A DNA stretch of 64,000 bases from Daphnia carinata (GCF_022539665.2 NC_081336.1:8780778-8844777), one strand, 5' to 3'; numbered from the stretch's first letter, positions 43,164 through 56,284 are shown. The notes: generated by a model from the letters alone, not told the origin. Made by a program: numbers and translations.

Positions 43164-46100
43164 TTAGTACCCACCGAATGGCGCCGAATCTGTTGTTCGT
43201 TCATCTTTTGGTCCTCCTCGCCCGTCCAACGTTTGATGGTTGGCAGCTGCTGCGTTGAGGTAGCTGGCCGCTTGAGTGGTGGTGTAGGAAGGGGCGTAGG
43301 AAGTGCCGTAGGCATACGAAGTGCTCGGGTGGAAACCGAGAGCTGCTGCAGATCCCGGCGGATTGTAGGGAGAGAAACCAGATGGCGCCCCACTATGCGG
43401 TGGAAGAGGGTACGCCTGTCCGTAACTAGAGTATGGAAAGCCAGCAGCCATGGCAGGACTCCGACCGTTCATTTGAGACGTTTGAAACGACATCGGATAC
43501 GACACTGTCCCTGTCCTATTGAAAACTGATTCTTGGGCACCTGACACCATTTTGAGGAGGGGGGTAAAATATGGATTCGGAAAAAAAAGGAAAATGAGAT
43601 TACATCATGGACTAATCACCAACCAAAATGGAATTCGAGTTGATATTGCATATATTCATATTTATTTAGTACCTGGATTATAGAGGTTGGGAGGAAACGA
43701 TCCTCCACTCGGGGTGGTGTAGTGTGGCGCGTAATGGCCGAATGACGTTGAAGGATAAGTGAAACTGGGCTGCGTAGGGGCCGTACTGTAATGGCCGAAG
43801 CTCGTTGAAACGACTACGGGCTGCTGCCCATGTAGGCCGTTTTGATGTTGTTGTTGTTGATGTTGCGGCTGTTGTTGCTGTTCTCCTTCAGCCATGTTTG
43901 GAATTTGGTCTACCAACGATTCCAGACCTGATAAGCTCTTACTTGCAACATCCTGTAAAAACAAAATAATACAAATTTGTTAGAAAAACAATCAAAAATG
44001 AACAACGACATTGACACGAAATGACCTTTACTTGATTGGGGACGTGATAAGGAACGCCAGCAGCAGGCGGTGTAGGCCTGTAGGCCATAGGTTGCGGAGT
44101 GCCTGGGTGACTCCGAGGAGGTTGCTGGTGGGTGGTGCTGGTCCACTGATTTGTTAGAAGCGCCAGGCGACGTGATTGGATGATGCCTCGAATCGCCATT
44201 CAGTTCCGCTGGCGTGGCTCTGTGCTCCGTTTTCGGATGACCTTCTCTCATCCTGTCGGCAGGAAATGATAGTCATTTAAACATCGAAATCAAACAACTT
44301 TAAAAAGTTATTATCTACCCGGGATCGAATTCCAATTGACGAGGTGATGACGTGGCCGGTTGAGGTGTGGACGATGTGGATGGATGAGGAGACATGTCAT
44401 TACACAGTCCTGACAATGGTCCTCCGACATTGCTGGACGCTCGGCCGTAATAGTCCAGGGCATGAGAAAGTTGCTGACTGGAGTTGGAGGATGATGACGA
44501 CGGGTGATTAATTACACTGGGTTGATTATTGACAAACGAATGGCCGGCCATGTTGTAACTGGCCGGAGCAGGTGATTGTGGCCCACGATTATTGTCCATG
44601 TGAGAGTGACTCGAGCTACTGCTCCCGCCGCCTCCGCCAAACGAATTGCTCAAACCGCCATTGGCGTCCATCATTTGCGGTGCGGGACGGACTTCATCCG
44701 TCCGAATCTTTTTCGGTCGGCCGCGTTTCTTCTTTGGCGGTTGGCCGTTCACAAAGTCCGCCCCGTTCATGGCGCCAGACGAACTGGATGACGCTTGCAC
44801 AGCCAACACATTCGACTGTTTCACCGGAATCGGAGTTGTTCCGTCCGGCCGGATTTTCTTCGGCCGACCGCGTTTCTTCTTCACCGGTAGCTGTCCGCCT
44901 AATCCATCATCGACGGGAAGCAAGGGAGGGAGATTCTGTTGTTGCGATGGTTGATGCGGGTGTTCAGAATCGGCTGAGTACTCGCTAGCGACCAGGGCCG
45001 GCAGATCATCCGACGATAGAGAATCAACTAATCAAAATTCACAAAATTCATTTCCATTTTTGAAGTATCATTTTAAACCAAAAAAAAACCTTTTAAATGT
45101 TCGCTAATCTCTGTGCCGTCATCAGCAGCCCGAATCTTTGGATCGTTGAAGATCACCTCATTCTCATCGATTTCGGGAATGAGGCCGTTGAGGTAGTCGC
45201 GAAACTTTTTCAGCGCAGAGTAGAACGGGACCTTGTCCATCGCTCTGGGCAGCTGGGCGCATCGGGCGCTTGAAGACGGCATCACCCAAATGAACTAAAA
45301 AGAGAGAGACCAGACAAAAAGGCGAAACCGTTATCAAGTTAATCTAGTTAGTGCGACTTTGCAACAAGGGATGAGTTGGAACGGGTCAAAACTTTTTTTT
45401 TCTCCCGGTCTTGTTGTAAAAGTGATGGTACGGAGAAAGGGAGGGTATATAATCTGATAAAGGAAAACGGGAAAGTTCTTGTTCTCCTCTTTTTCACGGC
45501 TGAGCTAACAAACTCACTGTATTCGTTCCGTCGATACATTCGGGCTGCTTGCCGAAGGTGAACTCCTTTTTGCCGCTAAAAACCTCGTAGATACCTTTGC
45601 CGTTAAAGACGGCAATCTTTGGCCGGTATTGTTGTAACTTTTCCAGTAATATCCGGCCGCCTACAAGCGTGAAAACATAAATGAAAATTTTCTCCCCTAT
45701 CTTTTTTTTATGATGAAAGATATTTAAAAAGATTTAGAGCCGAAATGAAGTACCTTCGCGGATTTCTTTGCGTGTCAGATCGGCGCTGCCTTTTGTAGCT
45801 CGGGCTACCATATTGGTAAATCCTATACCAAAGTGAACCAGTTTAAAATCATCATCGGCCGTCATCGGCTCCGGAACAAGGCCAGCCAAATACAGGCACT
45901 TCCCTGTATAATTTTTAAAAGAGACATTTAAGTGTGTCAATAAAAACAAAATGTAATGAAAATGAAACTGTAATTTTGTTTTTTATTATTTACAGAAATG
46001 GTTGCCCGGTCCCGCGTAATGATGTCCTTTATATGCAGCGAAAAGGCCTGGATTTATTCCAATCTAATGTCAGACAAATAAGGAATGATGAGTTCATTTG

Positions 46101-47130
46101 AACACCATGGATGAAACTGTTATAATCGAAATGGCTTATTTTGTTAATGACTTACAATTACGACATCTAAATTAGATGCAAGGTGATCTGGGAGAGTCCT
46201 AGACCGAACTTCCTCTTCGGTCATGCCGTTGAACCGGTCATGTCTTCGCCTCTGCTTGTAATGTTCGGACTTGGTGTACTTCCGCTTGTTTGGTTGCCCG
46301 TCGGCGGCATCAGCACCAAGCGGGAGAATGCTGTCCATTGTCATTGGCGGTTGTGGATCAACGTCCCTGTGACCAAAAGAGAAAGGAATCGTGTTGGACT
46401 TTCCATCTAATTTTAATAAATAAGCTAAACTATTTTTAAGGAAATACCTGTGTGTTGATTCTAGTAGAATTTTCTTCTTTCGACCACGTTTTTTTGGCAC
46501 GGGAACAGCATTAGGTTCAGCTTTGACTGAATTGGCAGCAGGTGCTGCTGCAATTCGATGTGCTCCTGTTTCTTCATCAACAAAACTATAGGGATCTTCT
46601 GTAGATTCTTCTTTGTACAGTGGACCAGCTAGACAGGTGAGACACGAAAATGAAATGCACAGCCACGTAAACAACAAAATGCTGAATCCTACCTGGGTTT
46701 GAGGGCATCATGTTGTAGTGAGAAGGAGGATTAAGGCTCATTCCTCCATCCATAGGATGTCCGTAATGATGTGGATGGTGGTGGTGATTCATGTGGTTGT
46801 TGGGAATCGGGGGCTGTGGATAGTGAACGGGATGGTGGTGGTTTTCGGGGCCAGGTCCATTTTGGTGGTGGGCATAGTGTTGGTGATGAGAGGCCAGGTG
46901 ATCATAAGAATGTTGAGGCTCCCCATAGTGCATGTAGGGGTTGTAATGATGATTGGCATAGGATCCATCATTGATGGCGTAGTTGTAGTCATATCCATTG
47001 TTGCCTGGTTCATTCTTCACATAACTAGTCAAATAAATGAATCAAATGAGGGCTGTAAATGAAAGTGATAAATGAAAATGAAAACTTACGGAGTGTTGTG
47101 GAGCCCATGAAGGGCCTCCTGGGCAGCCAT
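43164..47130 (-). CDS. Tdg: G/T mismatch-specific thymine-DNA glycosylase, extended form
   Basis: Removes T or U (and oxidised 5-methylcytosine products in vertebrates) opposite G, starting base excision repair. Twelve exons, 5' to 3' on the minus strand: 47130-47090, 47024-46693, 46628-46448, 46366-46156, 46063-45994, 45903-45754, 45660-45518, 45294-45090, 45027-44319, 44252-44032, 43952-43673, 43540-43164. The UDG-fold core is intact: [20 protein letters not shown] (with the catalytic Asn of INPG), then [24 protein letters not shown] and the [10 protein letters not shown] motif. Around it lie long tails: a His/Tyr/Asn-rich N-terminus, KKRGRKKK, two [13 protein letters not shown]-hook-like segments after the core, then Ser-, Gln- and Tyr-rich low complexity to about 970 residues (human about 410; insect homologs are also long). 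The exon 44252-44032 is 1 base too long for the frame. Confidence 0.93.
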
Positions 47131-50100
47131 GATATCCAATCTTTGGTTTATAGAACGAAAAAGCCGTTTTTAACACGACGAACAAAAAACAGACGATACA
47201 CACTGAAATATATATATATATATATATCCAAGATGGGGGTTCGAAAAATCACAGGACGCTCGAGTTTCAAACTTTTGACCACAAAGCTCTTGAAGCCGAA
47301 GAGGCGCGATCTTTCTGGCTGCAACCGTTCTTCATTTTGTTTTGTGTGTGTGATGGACTTTTTTTTTCGTGTGTGTATGGCTGCTTGAAAAATCAAGTCC
47401 CCACTGCTGTGCTCCTATACTTTGACGGAAGGTGATCCGGACTAGCCAACATGTCAACACCAAACAATGGACAAAAAAATAAAGCCACTATCGATAGAGT
47501 AGTTGAGAGGTGGGTAGTTCGTCGCTCTTACTCCGATATTAACGATACACACACACAACACACACGCAGACACACACAAACCATCAGCAGCTGAGCTTTT
47601 CAGTTCATCTACTCAGTGCTGAAAGTACAACGCAACTTTCTCTCGGCTCTCTAGCAACACAGCTCTCCCTTGCACTTGGCATCAAACAACTTGGCTCCTC
47701 CCCTAGCTGGCCTGAGCTCTCGGCGCGTCAGACTGGTTTTTACAAGAGAGGGGGGATTGCTTCTTTACTAAACAGCTAGAAGACGATATACGCGAAAAAA
47801 TAAAACCCCAAAAAATGTTTCAAGATATTTCTCAAAGATATGTGTAGTATGTATATTGCTTTGTGCACGACTGTTATACCTCGTCTGTTTCAAAAATACG
47901 TAAAAGACTTTCCAACCCTATTTTTTGATAGATTTCGCCGTTTGAAATCTAATGGCCTCGGACGAAACATTACATATGGTTTTTAATGTTTCTTATTTTT
48001 CTTCTCTTTCATCTTTTTTTTTTTTTAATGGCGGTGATAAAATAATATTAGCGTCCGGGGGTTAGAGAGAGAGGGGGAGAGAAGCAAAGAAGACGAAGAA
48101 ACAAAACACTAACGCAATCCGCACTAACACAGGCTAAGAGTGACTCTGGCACGACCTTGGCTATCGTGATGGTGGCGGGCCCTTAACTATACTCGTCGTG
48201 AAGGCAAAAGAAGGGGAGGAAAGAGAGAGAAAAAGGAGGGAGGGAAATAGAGGGCGGCGTGCGTTAGAAGAGGACTAAAGAAGAAGACGAAAGAAGAGAG
48301 AGAAAATGAGCATGAAAAGCCCGGGCCGCGGGCGTGTTCTAAACTCTCGTCGATGTGTGTATAGTTACTGGTCACACACATAAAAACTCAAGGTGAATAA
48401 TGTTGCAATAGCACAAATAACTGAGCTTTTAAGTTTGGTCGGTTTGTTGCCTAGACTTTGATGGGTTTTTTTCTGACTCGAAATTGTTCAACTTCAAAAA
48501 AACCGGTGGGCAATGGCCGACCGTGAGTTATGCAGTCCTCCTCTGCCTGATCATCAACTATAAAAGGCTATTCGCATATAATACATGTAAAGGTTACTAC
48601 AACCACTATATACTACTCCCTCTTTTTTAAACTCGGAGGAAATATAAAGATTACAATCTTCGCTCTTGACATTTCTTTTAACAGAGAGAGAGAAAAAAAA
48701 ATGCAGTTATGAACGGTTGACTGGACACGGTCACGTTGACTCGGAAAAAAAAGTCCCCTCCCTCCCCTTTCTCTCCCCCCCCCCCACCCATTGGAAATGG
48801 TCGGGGGCACACACACACACAGGAAAACGCAGCCGCGGGCCGCTCGCGGGCGGGTGATCATCGGTTACGACCGAAAGACGAAGAAGGAGGGAAGGTTATA
48901 GAGACGTATAGTGCGGTAAGAGGGGAGGAATGAGCGAAAGCAAAGACGAAAGGAGAAAAACGGGCCGGATGACCGAGGGGGGTTATTTCGAAACGGGCGC
49001 AGGTAAACCCAACCGTGCTTCCATAAAAATTATAAGGGTCCCCCACATCACATTTTTCGGTCTCTCTCTTTCCATTTTCATGGGGTTGCTTGGCCTTAGG
49101 GTAACACACTCAAAAGTTGAAATCGTTTTGTTGCATTTTTTGTGTGGGGGTCTCCCCCATAAGAAATGAAAACCGACTACGTGCTAATCGATGGTCAATA
49201 AAAAATGTTCCATCATGATTTCTTTTTTGTTGTGGTGGTCAGAATAAAACGTTCGATTAAAAGGCTTTTAAGTCATCAGTTTGGAAATGCGAACGATGAA
49301 CTTTGCTTTCATAATAACGCCCACTATAGTTTCAGCTATTTGGTTCACACACACACAGCTGACGAAGCTCTCTGCGGCCATTATTGATTTTACCTGAGCT
49401 TGTGCTGGTCTCTCTTTTTTTTTTACAAATGCATCGTGAAAAGATTTAGAGAAAAAAACGGGAGTAGAACGTCGGCCTAAAAGTCTGACGCTTCTCGTTA
49501 GAAAAGCGGCCTAAATGAGAGAGTGGGGCGTGGCCTTTTTAGGATGTGGCCGTTTCCTGTTTCCTTTGAGTTTTTTTTTTCATCCGTCATCTTCATCATC
49601 ATCATCCCATCCATCCATCCATCGCAAGCGTGGGGGGGGGAGCTGGTAATAAGTTGCACATGAGGACAGGCGGTTGGGACGAAGAGGAGGAGCTTGTTCA
49701 TCTACCAATTTTCCAATAGCCACTTGAAGGAGCGATTTGAAGAGGTAGTTTTCGAGTGGCGTTTAAAAAAAAGCAAGAACTGCTTTAATTCGTTCGATTT
49801 TCGATGAAAAGCTTCGTGATTATTATTAATAAGTTGAAGAGATCCCTCCCGAATGTGAGAAATAATTAAGCGAAAGTTGCCATTTTCAGCCGCTAGGCGT
49901 CGTGGCGTCTCGGTGCAAATCCTACCCCCCCCCTCTTCACGCAGCGTCGTTCCTAGTCCCGGAGGAGGGAGAGTTGGGGAGGGGTAAGAACTGAATCTGT
50001 TATCGAGCGTCCTCCATTCCTCCTCTTCCGTCCGTCTGATTCTTCCGACTCGGTTCACTTCTATCTCTCCTCTCTTCCGTCTCTGCTTCGTGACGTCATT

Positions 50101-50297
50101 ACATCAATAACTGGAGCTTTTTCCGTTGCTCCTGCTGCTACCTCTCGAACCCTACACTAGGCGGCCATAGTTTCAACACCTTCAACAACCCTGTCGAAAT
50201 CAAAAGGCAAAGCGTGTGCCCGTCTCTTGCAGCAGCGTCGTCGTTGGAAAACGTCTCTTCGTTCACTTCCAGCCACCATCACGCACAACAAAGAGTC
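47131..50297. other. Intergenic and promoter region between divergent TDG and Ly6 genes
   Basis: No gene recognised. The region holds a TA dinucleotide run (about 47207-47226), CA-rich runs (47550-47580, 48810), and a strongly purine-rich stretch (about 48060-48310: GA/GGA runs) followed by other polypurine/polypyrimidine blocks near 48700-48900 and 49920-50060. These are typical of open promoter DNA in arthropods. Individual sites are not assignable. Confidence 0.45.
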
Positions 50298-51177
50298 ATG
50301 GGTGCGTCTCTCAAGGCCAACAACAACCGCTGCCACTACACCACACCAGTGTCGTCTCTGTCGTCCTTGGTGGCCTTATGGCTGATCTTGATCATTATCG
50401 CGCCAACAGGTTTTTCAACATCTTTTGCTTCTCTTAAGTCTAAAAAAGAAAAAACGCAACTTGTGTCTGTGTCAAATTCTTACTTTTATAGCATTGATGA
50501 TAATGATTGCCTTCCATCTGTGTGTTTCAATAGCCGAGGGCAGTATCAGCTGTTACACGTGTTCATCACGAAATGGCACCAACATGAGCTGCGAGGATCC
50601 CTTCCACCCGGCCATGTCCGACTACAAAATCGGTTGCATGGTGCCCAAAGAAGGTCACGTGGGGAAATTTCCAGCCAACTTTTGCGTCAAAGTCGTCGGC
50701 ACTGTCTGTAAGTCCAAGTCTAAATGAACTATTCTTTCCTACCAAAAGCCGATTAGTGTTCCATCTCTTGACAACCTCGTACACTTTGTTCTCCTTTTTC
50801 GTTCTTTCGTCATTTTAAAGCAATTGCTGTTTTTCGTCTCATTTTTTCATTTGTTGTTGTACCTTGATTGACCCTTTAGATGGCACCAGAGAAAAGCTAG
50901 TCATCCGCACATGCACCCTGGAAAACGTAAATAATAGCAATTTATTATTTTTTAAAAATGTTCGACTATCAAATCACCTTTTTTTGTTGAACGAGAACAG
51001 ATGGAGAACCAATGCGGCGAATTCAAATACGAACACGAAAGTCTGGCCGGATGTATTCTGACTTGTCAGAGTGACGGATGCAACTCGGCAAACAACTTGA
51101 TGCCAATCTTTTCGTCATTCTCGTTCTTCCTAATCTACAGCGCAATAATGCTAGTCGTCAATGCATCAACAGTCTGA
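50298..51177 (+). CDS. Ly6/uPAR-domain GPI-anchored surface protein
   Basis: Exons 50298-50409, 50492-50707, 50880-50926 and 51001-51177 join in phase to give 183 residues. A hydrophobic N-terminal region acts as signal sequence (WLILIIIAPT and ALMIMIAFHLCVSIAEG across the first junction). The mature part begins SISCYTCSSRNGTNMSCEDP, contains about ten cysteines spaced as in a three-finger Ly6 fold, and ends with the family's CQSDGCN motif. A C-terminal hydrophobic tail (FSFFLIYSAIMLVVNAS) without cytoplasmic residues predicts GPI anchoring. Arthropods have many such proteins (quiver/sleepless, boudin, crooked and others) acting in ion-channel regulation and septate junctions. I cannot assign this one to a named member. 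Confidence 0.85.
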
Positions 51178-51258
51178 TGAATTCAACTTCCTAATTCGTA
51201 CAATTCATTCTAAGTCATATCTGTCTTTCTCCTGCGTTTTTTGTTTCAAAAGAATTTT

Positions 51259-51264
51259 TTTATT
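51259..51264 (-). terminator. AATAAA poly(A) signal (WASHC4)
   Basis: AATAAA on the minus strand, 110 bases beyond the WASHC4 stop, within the 3' UTR of the convergent Ly6 gene. The 3' UTRs therefore probably overlap. Confidence 0.45.
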
Positions 51265-51336
51265 ATTTAACTGTATTGAATTAATTACTGAAAAAAAAAT
51301 AAGAAGAAGAATGGCCGCTTTTCCGATTGGGATTAT

Positions 51337-51342
51337 AATAAA
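51337..51342 (+). terminator. AATAAA poly(A) signal (Ly6 gene)
   Basis: This AATAAA lies 160 bases past the stop, and only 33 bases before the last WASHC4 exon on the other strand, so the two 3' ends are expected to overlap or nearly touch. Confidence 0.6.
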
Positions 51343-51374
51343 TTTGTTCGAACCACCTTGAATTGAAGACTAGA

Positions 51375-54300
51375 TTAAGATACTGGAATAATGGGCCGTT
51401 CGTGGCGGAAAAAAATTCTGGCGCTATTGAGGTTGTAGAATAATAATTGAAATTCCTGGAACAAACAGTTAAATCAACTCAAATCTTTAATCATTTCTAA
51501 ATTATTAATTTTTTACCTGCTGATACGTGTCCAGTCGGTGGAGTGTGAGTGAAAGGGTATCTTGACTGGCCTGCGATTGAAGCCCGGCAGCTTTCCTTTC
51601 GCGTTCAAAGAACTCGTTGACGGATGAAAACCACTGCAAAGCGTCGAAATCCCTCCATTGATCGAGAACAGACAAACAATAGGCTAATCCCATGGCCAAT
51701 CCGTCGTCGGTGAATGTCGAGGCTTCTTGTTTGTTCTTTTTCGTCAGCTTCTCTTTGCAGGTGACTATGTGCTCCACATAGTTGACCGTCAACGGAGGGA
51801 CAATGACGTAGAAATGGCGCAAATGCGAATGGCGAGGGTCGCGGAAAAACGGCCGGAAGACGTCGACCAACAGTTTGAAGTAGTCGGAACTCTCAGACAA
51901 ATTCTGGGCCAGATCGTCCAGTACTTTATCCAGGGCTTTACTGGACAGTTCCGACAGAGTTGACAGAGCCGGATTGGCTTTGGCTAACGACTCGAATAAA
52001 CCGTCCGCCATATCCATCGTATCGTTGTGATTTTTCAAGCTACTGGAACTGCTGCCCAATTGATGATCAACTCCGGATTCGTTGAGATAAACGAGTTCCG
52101 CCAAATCTGGGACTGGAGCTATAAATTTCCAAACATTTTTGAGAATGGGCTGCTAAAGAGAATTGATTCTTTAAATACCACAGGACTCAGCGCTGCAATG
52201 AATGGATCCGCTTCTCAGCATTCGTACGTAGCCAAGAGCGTTGCCCAGGTGAGTAATGAGCATGCGAAACTGATCCAGATAACTCAATCCGATTGAATTG
52301 AGTCCTAATTTGCGGATGCCGCGATGGAATTTCTCTGCCCGTTCGTAAGGATATTTGAGAGCAGAATCTTTGCCTTCGCTCAATTCGCGTAGATAACGCG
52401 CGTCCTTCATTAACCGCGATTTAATATGCTCGTCGTAAAGAAACCTTAATAAAATAAGAAATGATTAAAAATCCTCAAAATGTTAAAAGAATGACATAAT
52501 TACTGTGAAAAGACGAAAAACTTTTTGCGTAGGAATTGATAGGTGAAATTGACGGCCGTGTTGACTACACCAGAGCCGTGAGTTCGGATGGAATTGGCCG
52601 CATGTTTGATACCTATCGTGCTGAGGTGTTTGCTGCTGCTCGACTGTTCGACAAAGAACTGGTTGTTGAGATTGTACCCAAAACGGGCCACAAACAGGTG
52701 GATATTGCGCATAATTTCCAGGACGTCGAGTCCTTGTTCGAGAGTTTGACTGGGCAGTCTATCCGGCAACGGTTTCAAATTAAAAGCCGATCCGGCCAAG
52801 ATCCTCATCTGCCCATACTTTCTCCAATCATGTGAAGCCAGAGCGGCGAGATTGTAAAACGTTTTGCCGAGATATTGTTCCACTTCGTGCGGGACGTTCA
52901 CCTGTTCGTGCGAGCCCAAAGGCAAGTCTCCGAGCGTGTTCAAACAAGGAGGTTCTTTGAACGGATTGCGAGGGGTCGGATGAAGATGGGCGTGCGACTG
53001 GATACGCAATTCCGTCTCGACTGCCGCGCACAACGGCTCCAAAATGTGAAGTTCCAGGGCGCGGCGGATGAATTGTTGATGGCTATCCACCAGTTGCGAT
53101 GGATTTGAAAGATGTTTAACACTACCAAGAGCTTTTTGACAGTCCATGGCGGCCAGTAAGGTCTGTCCCAGTCGAGACGATTCAATACGTCGTTCGCGTG
53201 CATCGGGTAGGTAGGTATTGATCAGCGATTTATGCCAATAAAACACTTCGCAATCAGCCAGTTCAGCTAAACGATGACGAATTCCGATCGACATGAGCTC
53301 CATTTTCTGCAATCGATGGGCCAATAAAGACAATTCTTCGTCCCGAAAAGCAGTGCAAGCAATAGCCAGGCTAATGCGGATCGTTGAAACACGTGAGGTC
53401 GTGCAAGGTCCAGCCAGAGTTCTCTCGGCAAGGGCCAAAGCCGAACCGATAGATTTGCGTGGTCGTTTTTTGTTGTTCTGTTCGCTGGCTAATTTTCTAG
53501 ATGCAAGTTGGACTACTTCTAAGACGGAACGGCGGAGTTGCTGCTGAAGATGTAACCATGCCTGTGGGTATTCGGTCAGCTGTTTTTCAATCGCCTTTTG
53601 TAAAGTCTTGATGAGCTCGAACGTTTGAAATGCGGCCACGACGGTGCCTTTAGATATGACGGGCTGGATGGCTAAATGAAGGTTCAATATCAATCGAACT
53701 ACACCGCTCAATCTGGATATGTAACGTAGTCCTTGGAGAACTAAACAGCATTGATTAGTTAATTCTTCTTGGCTGTTGACGTGTTGGCTGCTCAATCGCG
53801 ATAACCAAAAGACGATTTTCGTGTTCCAGATCTGAACATCTTTCGTCAGTTGTTGAGAACGTTGGCGGACGTACTGGAATCGAGCCGATGCGACATTTTC
53901 CAGCATCTTGGCGTCGACGGCCCGATCTCCCCGAGGGAGATACAGGGCTAGGAATTGGTCCGGGAACCACAAACACGATCCCGTTAATGGAACGGCGACG
54001 ATGGAATTCTTGGCAATATCGAGAATTGTTTTAAGTTGTCTGTTATCCACGCGAAGGCCGAGATGAGCGTGCAGGACGAATAAGCATACAACGTTGAGAA
54101 ATTTTTGCATGTTTTCAAGATTATCTCGTTCGCCTTCTTTGTCTAGTCGGAATGACAATTCTTCTAAGAAGCCTTTAATATTTGCTGAAACTTCGTCTAA
54201 TAAGACTTTATTGTTGTTGGTAGGGAAGCTCTGTGTCACGCATCTGAGAAATAGCGTTCCCGAGAGAGCTTTTTCAGTTATTTCATCCAGCGACAAGTCT

Positions 54301-55226
54301 AGCAGTCTCAGATCTTCTGGTGTGCTGTCGAAGTTCGAAGCGTTGTGTTGAATGGAACGGACCACATGTTGGAATTGCGCAATATGTTCTCTAAGCAAAT
54401 TGTTTCGATTGATTATGGAATCCAAATTCACCAAAACAGACTGTGTAGAAAAAAGGTTTTCTTATTTAAGGAAAAGAAAAAGAATAAACAAGATTCATAC
54501 CAGCACACTTCCCATTCTTTCGAAAATGATTTTGAAGTGGGTTTCCCCAACTTCAAAATATTTTGGTCCAGCATTGGAGCTGCAGTACAATCTAGAGAGT
54601 TGACCAACTACATTTTTAATAACCTTGTAGCAGTGGTTTACATAGTTCAATAGTTTCTGCAATGTTTCAATCATTCTTCCGGCACACACATGGCTTTCCC
54701 CAGCTTGAAGAGTCTTTTCATCCACACCTTCACCATAATAGAGGATGGGATAGGAGAATGATCTCCCTTCTTCAAAAAGAAAATCCATCTGCATGCAAAA
54801 AAGAAAACTGTGTAGTGCAAATGATATTGAATGTTATCAGCAAACAACCACAAAAAACACATACTTCACTGACTAAGTGCCCTAATGCAAGGGCAACTTT
54901 CCTTAGTTCTTCATGATCAGAATGGACAAGGTTGACTAAAGGAAGATCTTCGGTAGGAACAGAGTCGAGGCAGATTATTTGATTAGCATTTTCATTGCTC
55001 AAATTTTCATGAAGTTGAGATAAGGCCTCTAGCTCTGAACCACATTTGACCATGAAATCACTGAACTCTCGCGTGACATGTTCTTTCGCTATTTCTGGGT
55101 AAAATAAGAAAAAGAAAATTAATCGTTGGCAAATCCAAAATTGTAATAGACAAGAATAAACTTACTTTCAGCCGCGTATCTGCCATATTCGTGGGTGCCA
55201 GATGAATTGCCGTTCATTCCAACCAT
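51375..55226 (-). CDS. WASHC4: WASH complex subunit 4 (SWIP)
   Basis: Scaffold subunit of the WASH complex, which activates Arp2/3 on endosomes for retromer-linked recycling. Seven exons on the minus strand: 55226-55166, 55094-54865, 54788-54501, 54440-52504, 52444-52179, 52118-51517, 51455-51375. They join in phase to give 1,154 residues (human about 1,170). Conserved segments include LYYGEG, LTKDVQ, the stretch [88 protein letters not shown] and FTDDGLAMG. The last exon is small: an uninterrupted reading past QQ would stop at once (GTAAAAAATTAA is a donor), and splicing to 51455 adds [16 protein letters not shown], matching the human C-terminus. It is convergent with the Ly6 gene and divergent from the Wnt gene. 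Confidence 0.95.
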
Positions 55227-56284
55227 GTTTTATCTTTGTTTTTTACCAAAACCTTTTAAGCAAGAAAACACAAGGAATCAATTAAATCATTTGTAAATGC
55301 TCAGACATGTAAAAAATAAAAACATGCTCTTCGAACGAAAAGAAAAATCTTTAAATTCTTGGAATTCGTCGTCTGGTACAACACGCAAAGTTGCCTGATT
55401 TGACTTAAACTGGTTCGATGGAGATAACAAAATACATAATCGACAAAAAAAACAGCAAATAGACGTCGATTGGTAATTCATTTTTTAAAGGAACAAGATC
55501 GGCGTTGGTTTCCCACGGTCTTAACATCGTGAGAAAAAAAAATGTGTCGAATCTAGAAATCGATTGGGGATTAATCGTCCTCTTACCACTCGCCTCAATC
55601 CAATATGATGAAAACTAATGACGCCGGGTGATCCTGTTTTATACAGCCCCATTGGGAATTAAAGAGTTAGATAGGGGTTGGGTGATTCGCACCACCCCGA
55701 AAAAAATGGGTGGGTGCGAACGTACGTACCGTACTACGTCCATGCATCTCAAATGGTGAGAAAAAAGTGAACGCGCAAGGTCACACCAGAGTTCGAGCAT
55801 ATAGCGGTTTGATTTAAACAACCCACCTGAGATGACATAGGTCTCGACGGGGGGAGCGATCCAACCGGACTGACGAAGTGCGAAAAATCTGAGAATTTTC
55901 TCACGTTTCCGCCCCTCACACTCTGTGCAATATTTCAGGTGAAAACAGGAAAGAAATGAATCGAACTTGACTGATGTCCTGGCGCCCGTCGCTCCACCCA
56001 CCCCAACCCCCCTAGCTGACTTTGTTCCTAGAGTCCAACGTATATGTAGCTGGACAGGGTGGCCAAAGTATTTATTCCCGTCCTGGATATCAAGCCGAGT
56101 ACAACACTTCTCGTGTTTACTTCTTCTTAGTTACACACATCAATTACTCGTACGGCTTTGTTAAGTGTGCATACCTTGTGTGCATGGCTCATCGTTTCAA
56201 TTGATTACTTCGGTGATTGAGAGGATTCAGTGTTACACTTGTGCTGATTTCGGATATCATCACTCCGACACTTTTTTTTTTACA
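55227..56284. promoter_or_regulatory. Intergenic region between divergent WASHC4 and Wnt genes
   Basis: About 1.06 kb separates two divergent start codons and must contain both promoters. I see no coding exon. A minus-strand ORF (55639-56001) has no domain. No TATA box at a good distance is evident. Confidence 0.5.

Noticed and set aside
44572-44988. Plus-strand ORFs over the TDG exon at 44319-45027
   Set aside because: They are the antisense of the Ser/Lys-rich TDG coding sequence, which is in phase with its neighbours.
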